Shown one piece after another: positions 57,201 through 64,000 of a DNA stretch of 64,000 bases. The stretch lies in assembly GCA_947652115.1 (NCBI GenBank), contig OX393565.1:6489881-6553880 (forward strand), written 5' to 3'. The translations under genes were made by a program, and so were the position numbers. The notes under the pieces are model-generated. The model worked only from the letters and a program-made list of their open reading frames with translations. It was not told the DNA's origin and searched no databases. Numbering within the stretch: position 1 is the first letter of the stretch; the number at the start of each line of letters is the position of its first letter. The DNA is from Blastomussa wellsi (taxonomy: Eukaryota; Cnidaria; Anthozoa; Scleractinia; Plerogyridae).

Positions 57201-58840
57201 GTACTCGCATAGCACCTACAAACTGCAGGGATCAGTACTCACATAGCACCTACAAACTGCAGGGATCAGTACTCGCATAGCACCTACAAACTGCAGGGAT
57301 CAGTACTCACATAGCACCTACAAACTGCAGGGATCAGTACTCACATAGCACCTACAAACTGCAGGGATCAGTACTCACATAGCACCTACAAACTGCAGGG
57401 ATCAGTACTCGCATAGCACCTACAAACTGCAGGGATCAGTACTCACATAGCACCTAGAATCTGCAGGGATCAGTACTCGCAACACCTAAAAACTGCAGAG
57501 CTCAGTACTCACATAGCACCTACAAACTGCAGGGATCAGTACTCACATAGCACCTACAAACTGGAGGGATCAGTACTCACATAGCACCTACAAACTGGAG
57601 GGATCAGTACTCACATAGCACCTACAACCTGCAGGGATCAGTACTCACATAGCACCTACAAACTGCAGGGATCAGTACTCACATAGCACCTACAAACTGC
57701 AGGGATCAGTACTCACGTAGCACCTACAAACTGCAGGGATCAGTACTCACATAGCACCTACAAACTGGAGGGATAAGTACTCACATAGCACCTACAAACT
57801 GCAGGGATCAGTACTCGCATAGCACCTACAAACTGGAGGGATCAGTACTCACATAGCACCTACAAACTGGAGGGATCAGTACTCACATAGCACCTATAAA
57901 CTGGAGGGATAAGTACTCACATAGCACCTACAAACTGGAGGGATCAGTACTCACATAGCACCTACAAACTGCAGGGATCAGTACTCACATAGCACCTACA
58001 AACTGGAGGGATCAGTACTCACATAGTACCTACAAACTGGAGGGATAAGTACTCACATAGCACCTGCAAACTGGAGGGATCAGTACTCACATAGCACCTA
58101 CAAACTGCAGGGATCAGTACTCACATAGCACCTACAAACTGGAGGGATAAGTACTCACATAGCACCTACAAACTGCAGGGATCAGTACTCACATAGCACC
58201 TACAAACTGCAGGGATCAGTACTCACATAGCACCTACAAACTGCAGGGATAAGTACTCACATAGCACCTACAAACTGCAGGGATCAGTACTCACATAGCA
58301 CCTACAAACTGCAGGGATCAGTACTCACATAGCACCTACAAACTGCAGGGATCAGTACTCACATAGCACCTACAAACTGCAGGGATCAGTACTCACATAG
58401 CACCTACAAACTGGAGGGATCAGTACTCACATAGCACCTACAAACTGGAGGGATAAGTACTCACATAGCACCTACAAACTGCAGGGATCAGTACTCACAT
58501 AGCACCTACAAACTGCAGGGATAAGTACTCACATAGCACCTACAAACTGCAGGGATCAGTACTCGCATAGCACCTACAAACTGCAAGGATCAGTACTCAC
58601 ATAGCACCTAGAATCTGCAGGGATCAGTACTCACATAGCACCTACAAACTGCAGGGATCAGTACTCACATAGCACCTAGAATCTGCAGGGATCAGTACTC
58701 ACATAGCACCTAGAATCTGCAGGGATCAGTACTCGCAACACCTAAAAACTGCAGAGCTCAGTACTCACATAGCACCTATAAACTGCAGGGATCAGTACTC
58801 GCATAGCGCCTTGAAACATTAGAGATCAGTACGTAGCTAG
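54291..58840. repeat. 34-bp satellite array, about 130 monomers
   Basis: Monomer GCAGGGATCAGTACTCACAT plus AGCACCTACAAACT, strictly 34 bp for most of the array. Main variants change the first ten bases (GCAGGGATCA, GGAGGGATCA, GGAGGGATAA, GCAGAGCTCA) and CACATAG/CGCATAG. A block of variants starting at 54,879 recurs in the same order from 56,001, exactly 1,122 bp (33 monomers) later. A short monomer (CTCGCAACACCTAAAAACT) appears at the array start and again near 57,477 and 58,733. It lies in the second intron of gene B. Confidence 0.95.
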
Positions 58841-59310
58841 TTACATGGCACTTTAAAACTTCAGAGCTCAGCACTCACGTAGCACCTAGAAACCTCAAAG
58901 CGCAGTACTCACATAGTACCTATAAACGTCAGAGCTCAGTACTCACATAGCACGTAGAAACTGCAGGGCTTAGTACTCACAAATCGTGTAGAATCTGCAG
59001 AGCTCAGCACTCACATAGCACCTAGAAACCTCAAAGCGCAGTACTCACATAGTACCTAGAAACGTCAGAGCTCAGTACTCACATAGCACGTAGAAACTGC
59101 AGGGCTTAGTACTCACAAATAGTGTAGAATCTGCAGAGCTCAGCACTCACATAGCAGCTAGAAACCTCAAAGCGCAGTACTCACATAGTACCTAGAAACG
59201 TCAGAGCCCAGTACTCACATAGCACGTAGAAACTGCAGGGCTTAGTATTCACAAATCGTGTAGAATCTGCAGAGCTCAGCACTCACATAGCACCTAAGAA
59301 TTAAACAACA
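58841..59310. repeat. Satellite border with a 136-bp higher-order unit
   Basis: Here diverged monomers repeat as a four-monomer unit: AGCGCAGTACTCACATAGTACC recurs at 58,899, 59,035 and 59,171, spaced 136 bp (4 x 34). Members are CCTCAAAGCGCAG, GTCAGAGC(T/C)CAG, GCAGGGCTTAG and CTGCAGAGCTCAG. Single decayed monomers continue to about 59,400. Confidence 0.9.
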
Positions 59311-59581
59311 GAGCTCTGTACTGACATAGGACCTATAAACTTCGGAGGTCAGTACTCACATGGAATCTAGGAACATCAGGGCTCAGTCATCACATATTTG
59401 CTTGCTGCCTCAAGGTTAATTAGTTACCTAGCGCCCTTGGAAACTAAAAATTAGACCTCACTACTTCCATTGCACCTAACATCGTCAGAGTGCAATACTA
59501 TTATAGTAGTCCTTACAGCACAAATGCTCAAACCGCATCTGAAAAGTATAAAACATGTCACTGTTCTTAACTCAAATACAG

Positions 59582-59668
59582 GGTGCTTAATTGCCGCGAT
59601 GAAGTTTCCTTTGTTTTGTTTCATCATTGTGCTGATTACAGATGTGTGCAGGGCTGGTCCACTTGCAG
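59582..59668 (+). CDS. Gene B signal-peptide exon
   Basis: Acceptor CTCAAATACAG, 17 bases of leader, ATG at 59,599, 23 codons and a phase-1 end at donor GTACAG. A hydrophobic core FCFIIVLI and likely cleavage after RA or GP. Confidence 0.75.
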
Positions 59669-62357
59669 GTACAGTCTCACTATCGAAACTTTAGCTGAAA
59701 TTCTTTAATTGAGAAAGTCGTTTTACTGTTTGAATCACGGACGATTTAGTTTCAGTCTCATTTGTTACCTTTTAAGTCATCTTCTCCACAAAAAGCTCAA
59801 CTCCAAGTTTTAATCTAGCTGGGTCTTAAACTTGTAATTTTTAGATCAGTAGATCAGTATAGGGAAATGACATTGATGAAGATGAGATAAGTGTTGAAAT
59901 TAGCACTGTTGACGTAACTGCAAGCATTGTTTTATCTACTTTAGAGCTTCTCGCACGAAGGCCCCGAGAAGAGCAAGGTAAACCCGTTTGATTTTACAAG
60001 CTTGGCAGGAAATTCTCTAACGAAATACTGCCCGAGTCAGCATTCATAATGTTATGGCTAGGTTGTGTTACTAAAGGCTGATAGGAAGAGGTGGGGTAAA
60101 TATTATATCGTGACAAAAAGTCAGAGTCCTGGGATATCCAGATGCAGGGCTAGTACGACAAGAAGGTCGATACTACCTAACAAATGCACGTTTTAAATTC
60201 ATCGTGTCTGATCAATGAAGATTCAACCATAGGCAATTTATCTTCTGATCACATTTGTTACCTTGCAGGTCCATCTTTCGTGGATGTTGTGATCAGGAGT
60301 GAAGGCTGCGATGATCCTGATAAAACGGTAGACACATGCGGTATAGCTTACATCAAAGTTGATGGGAAAGATGAGTCACTTCACCAAAGGGGACACAATG
60401 TCGTCGTTGTGGACGCTGCAACAGGTAATTTATCGAGTTATTTGAGAGATGAAGAGACTCATGCATGGAATTTGTAACCATTTCTTTCTAAGTATTTTTG
60501 AGAGTTCTTATATATGTTAAACAAAACTTTCGGTATAAAAGGGGCCTGGCCTGGCCTGGTTATTCCAACGCCCATTTGTCAGTCGGCTATCAAAGCCCGC
60601 GCTATATCACTACAGTTACTGATACGAATGTTCTGTAAAGCTATATCTATAGTTTAGTCTAAGGTATATTTTGGCTAGATGAGATTTTGAAGCGTGTTTG
60701 GTTTGCAGGATGGTTAACATGCATGAATGTTAAAGTACAAGACGTCCTTAATACTGAATTAATAATAATACTTATGTGGGGTACAAAGAAAGTCGTTTTT
60801 GTTGTTGAAATGGTCGCCACCTTGAATCTGCGATTTTGAATTTACTTACTTAATTTACTTCTAAAATAAAACTTCAGGATATCATCATTATTATCAATCT
60901 TTATTTAAAAGACGAAATCTTATAATAAAATAGTCCTCCTATAGCTAGGAGTTGTGCGAAAAGTTACAAACTAATAAATTAACTATATTAATAAGGCTTT
61001 TAAAATCGTTACCTTTAACGCCAGACGTCTCAAACTTTGGAATCGCGTATTTCACAAGGCAAATTTTAAATCTAAGTAAAAAACCAATTCACTTCATAGG
61101 CACTTTAAGAGTTTCAACACAAATTGTGAATTTTATAAAACAGGGTTGTCAAAAACTGATTGCCATAAGTCATGGCGCACATGGTACTAGTTTCAAATTG
61201 CTGCCAATAAAAATTTAGGAAACGTCATTAATTTTAAAGGCCATAGCTTTAAAGTGCAGCTAACTCAACCGGGGCCACTCCCAACATTTTTCAGCCAATC
61301 ACAATCCAATTCAGAACAAAAGAACAAGCTTTTTTATCAAAAGACCAATCACAATGAGTGTAGAAAAGTTACTACTGATAAGAAACTTCGATTCTTTTGT
61401 TTTGAACTCTTCTTCTGATTGGTTGGAAAATTTTGGGTGGCCCGGTTGAGTTAGTTGAACTGTAATAGTTCAGTTTGACGTTATAAAGCCTCAAAGTTGG
61501 CGCCGGCCTCAAAGGATCCCCCGATCAAGATGGGATAATTACTGTATTTACAATATGCCGACGTGTTTTTGTCCTCTCAGCGAATGAAGCGATTCTCTTC
61601 CATGTATAGTCGACCAAAAAGTAAAAAAGACTTAATCAGGTAAACATGTGTCCTTCCATTTAGGTGCAGTTCTTGACTCCAAAGCGTTCGATACTTTTGG
61701 TGATGCAACTGCCGGCAGCAACCTCCGAGACTATCTTTATTCCATAAGAGGACAGTGAGTAACATTTTAATGACTTTTTTGTTGACATATTTTCTGTTAA
61801 GAAACCAATATAATGGTATACAGGCTTACAATCCCTTCGTTTGCATCTAGGCTGGAAACGTTACGGAAAACGTTGAGAAGTTGGATTTTTGAGTTTTTGA
61901 GTGTCAAACGTGACATTATGTACCCCCAATATGCTATGGCATGTTTAGGAATTGGCCTACACTAAAAATTATGCCACCTGATCATAAAAGAAAGGAAAAG
62001 AGGTCGGGTGAGAAATGGATTTAAAAAATATTGTTTATTAAGACAAATATTAAGCTCAACAAATTTCACATCTTAAAAAGCTTGACAATTAAACTTCAAT
62101 CCGCGCACCATAAAACCGCTTTCATTGCAGCAAAATCGTTCTGATCGCCATTCAAGATGAAGGTTCAAAATATGTGTCAGCAGCAATGGACGCTCTAAAG
62201 AAACTGGGCGCCAAGGATCCCATCGGGACAGACTACCGAGGATCATTTGCTCTTGTTGGATACGCAAGAGCCGCGAGGCCAAGTTGGATTACACAAGAAC
62301 AGCGAGATGGTGGAAAAGGACCCAGCGAGGTTTCTGTGAAAATCCCTCTCGAACCAA
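59582..62357 (+). CDS. Gene B: secreted ILEI-domain protein (five coding exons found, C-terminus open)
   Basis: Exons 59,582-59,668 (ATG at 59,599), 59,945-59,977, 60,269-60,424, 61,664-61,754 and 62,131-62,357 join in frame, giving about 192 residues. A signal peptide (MKFPLFCFIIVLITDVCRA) is followed by a short basic linker and one ILEI/PANDER-like domain. It lacks the cysteine modules of gene A. ILEI exons share length and phase with gene A (156 and 91 nt; third exon 227 versus 218 nt), and the proteins keep EGC, TCG, FDTFGD, QDEGS, GAKDP and KIPL. Likely secreted, with lectin- or cytokine-like function by family; its role here is unknown. The last exon ends P then a donor-like GTGCGT; read through it would end EPSA and a stop at 62,365. 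Confidence 0.75.
59945..59977 (+). CDS. Gene B linker microexon
   Basis: 33 nt between TCTACTTTAG and GTAAAC, phase 1, encoding ELLARRPREEQ. It has the position and size of gene A's microexon at 28,842-28,871 but a different sequence, and the basic/acidic content could contain a proprotein-processing site (ARRP). Short, so less certain. Confidence 0.55.
60269..60424 (+). CDS. Gene B ILEI exon 1
   Basis: Acceptor TTACCTTGCAG. It encodes PSFVDVVIRSEGCDDPDK, TVDTCGIAYIKVDGKDESL, HQRGHNVVVVDAATG. 156 nt, as in gene A. Donor GTAATT. Confidence 0.85.
61255..61462. mobile_element. About 200-bp fold-back MITE in gene B intron
   Basis: CAGCTAACTCAACCGGGGCCAC (61,257) pairs with an inverted GGTGGCCCGGTTGAGTTAG on the right. 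Inner pairs are CAGCCAATCA/TGATTGGTTGG and AACAAAAGAAC/TTCTTTTGTT. No coding frame. Confidence 0.7.
61664..61754 (+). CDS. Gene B ILEI exon 2
   Basis: 91 nt, phases 1 and 2. Encodes GAVLDSKAFDTFGDATAGSN and LRDYLYSIRG. Acceptor TTCCATTTAG and donor GTGAGT. Confidence 0.85.
62131..62357 (+). CDS. Gene B ILEI exon 3
   Basis: Acceptor TTTCATTGCAG, the same as gene A. Encodes KIVLIAIQDEGSKYVSAAMD, KKLGAKDPIGTDYRGSFALV, WITQEQRDGGKGPSEVSVKI and PL(EP). The two extra residues EP and one extra residue before TDYRG account for the 9-nt difference from gene A. Confidence 0.85.
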
Positions 62358-64000
62358 GTGCGTAATAATTATCTCTACAAAGACTAAGTTATTGCTTTAC
62401 ATGTGAGCCATTTTATCCCTATCTAAATTGCTGCCATTCAGTGGGGCATTTTTTTCATGTCAGTAACTCTAGAATGTTAGAAATTAAGGCTACAGGAAGG
62501 GACACTTAGAGAAAAACAGACAAGCTAGTCACAGTTAAGTATTAGTGGCTGTCAATCTCCCAGATCGATCTGTTAAAATAAGATTTCGGGATATACAGCT
62601 ATTTTAAGGTATAACTGACAAAAATGAAAGTAAGTTTGGGTAAAAGTAGATAACTGGAACACTCATTGAATGCTAATAAAATGCAACATTGCATGGCAAA
62701 CATTTTCATTCTCTTCGAACATTTAGAAATAACTAAGGAGCGCTTAAACTCCGCACCTAATTATGGATGAATTTTCATAGCTCAAAGCCATGAAGGATAT
62801 TGTGTTGTGAATTTCGAGTCATCATATAACGGCGTTGTAGTTGCACTTGTGTCGGCTGACTGTTTGTGTGTGAACAATACAACAACTGCAGTTGGGCACA
62901 ACGCAGAGCCATAGTACTCTAAGAAGACAAACTTTGCAAGGGTTTGTATGGCAATGAAACAATTTTGCTTTTTGATGCCTAAATTCGGATGTTTGATTAC
63001 CAAAATTGACTTGCTTGGTCTGGTTGTCTTCTTTGCTGTTTGCCAGCTCCTCGAGTCAATTTGGAGTGATTTTAGTAAGTTGCTGCTTTGTGGAAATTTC
63101 GAGCACGTGTACTCAGTTAAATTGGTTCCCACTTAATTCATTTGAAACTCCGTCTGCAATGCTAACTATGTGAGTCTCATAGCGAGGAATGTTCACTAGT
63201 TAAAATTAAAATTACAGGAAAAACTTACCTCTTACTGCGTTATTAACAGATATCCTTAACTTCGACGGTATTTTAGCACTCATAAATGAAACGATCTGTA
63301 ATGACGAACTCAAACACTTCATGTACGCTATAATCGAAGTGTAACGTATCAACGAATTCAAACAAGAATGAAAAAAAAAATCCCGAGACTGCGTAGTACG
63401 GACTGGACCAATGATGTATTAATCAACCTTGAAATTTTTATTTATCGTGTTATGTATGTTTTAAATTCTTTTCTCGCGGTTTCAGTATTGAGCGTATTTT
63501 TGGGGCGGTATCTTAGGCACATGCGCAAATAAAAATCAAAAAGTAAACCAGTCTTTATCGCATAACGACGATAATCCATAGGCGCGCCTCCAGCATCTTT
63601 AATGTTACAGTCACCTGGGACGTTAATGAGCCCGTAGAGAGAAGCCCCTCCCCCCTTCCCCGGTCCGTACGCCCAAGGGTGTTCCTGGTGTTTTGTTTTG
63701 TTCTGTTGTGATTTGAAGGTTGGAGTGGGAGAATGCTCGGATATAATACCTTTTATAACTACTCTAAAAGCCGAGAGTAGATTCCAGATTACAGAGTAGC
63801 TACTAAAAAAGAGCCTACGTTTTTAATCACTAGCGATAAGTTAATTCTGAGATTGATTGCCTTGGATTTTGTCAAGCACAGCTATCTTACATAAAGGCAG
63901 CCTGTAGCTACACATAAACGTTTTCACGTAGTCATAAGATCGACTTCCGTTTTTTTTTAAGATTTACGATTTTTCTTGTCGGCTTCTGATCAGATTTGTT
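62358..64000. other. Downstream of gene B, no exon supported
   Basis: The first 250 bp are still alignable with the sequence after gene A's last exon (for example AGACAAGCTAGTCACAGTTA here and AGCAATCAAGCTAGTTACAG near 36,879). After that no gene, RNA or clear mobile element is seen. The 116-codon minus-strand frame at 62,782-63,132 has no domain. If gene B has a final exon it may lie beyond the window. Confidence 0.4.

Noticed and set aside
54291..58840. CRISPR-like array
   Set aside because: The 34-bp units abut directly with no unique spacers, and the context is a metazoan intron.

Overview
This is a eukaryotic, metazoan window and probably comes from an anthozoan cnidarian such as a reef coral or sea anemone. 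The evidence is short exons with GT-AG introns, an AT-rich and repeat-loaded intergenic sequence, Ty3/gypsy and BEL/Pao retroelement remnants, many small terminal-inverted-repeat (TIR) elements, fragments resembling Crypton-type tyrosine recombinase genes, and secreted ILEI-domain genes. The species cannot be fixed from the sequence alone. There are no bacterial-style operons, rRNA genes or convincing functional tRNA genes.

The only clear host genes are two tandem, same-strand paralogs encoding secreted proteins with an ILEI/PANDER-like domain (the fold of FAM3 cytokine-like proteins and of the POMGNT1 stem). Gene A (5' exons near 18.74 kb, coding exons 23,948-36,731) has a signal peptide, three copies of an unrecognised cysteine-rich module of about 45 residues, a short linker and an ILEI domain split over three exons. 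Gene B (5' exons near 51.4 kb, coding exons 59,599-62,357) has a signal peptide, a linker and the ILEI domain, without the cysteine modules. The ILEI exons match in length (156 and 91 nt in both; 218 versus 227 nt) and in intron phase. The promoter-proximal sequence and two small 5' untranslated exons are also duplicated (18.4-18.9 kb and 51.2-51.6 kb), with a third decayed copy at about 21.0-21.2 kb. The last ILEI exon of each gene ends at a likely splice donor, so a short final exon is still to be placed.

Layout: 1-8.6 kb holds dispersed repeats, three copies of an element with a 10-bp minisatellite, and one 3' terminal exon of an unknown minus-strand gene (3,644-4,036). 8.6-10.2 kb is a 1.6 kb inverted repeat. 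11.05-12.49 kb is a TIR element with many GTTGTCGACAAC-type palindromes. 12.5-18 kb holds two copies of a dispersed repeat family that recurs at 47.5-50.4 and 53.1-53.5 kb. 18.4-36.7 kb is gene A; its introns carry a pogo/Tc1-like TIR element, tRNA-like sequences, a 34-bp minisatellite, a broken Crypton-like fragment and a 5.5 kb Ty3/gypsy element nested in an older TIR element. 37-43 kb is a run of small TIR and fold-back elements. 43.06-44.64 kb holds a BEL/Pao reverse transcriptase/RNase H fragment next to an oppositely oriented broken coding remnant. 51.2-62.4 kb is gene B, whose second intron contains a Crypton-like fragment and a satellite array of about 130 34-bp monomers with higher-order structure. 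No further gene is supported after 62.4 kb.

All comparisons were made by eye within the window; no database search was run.
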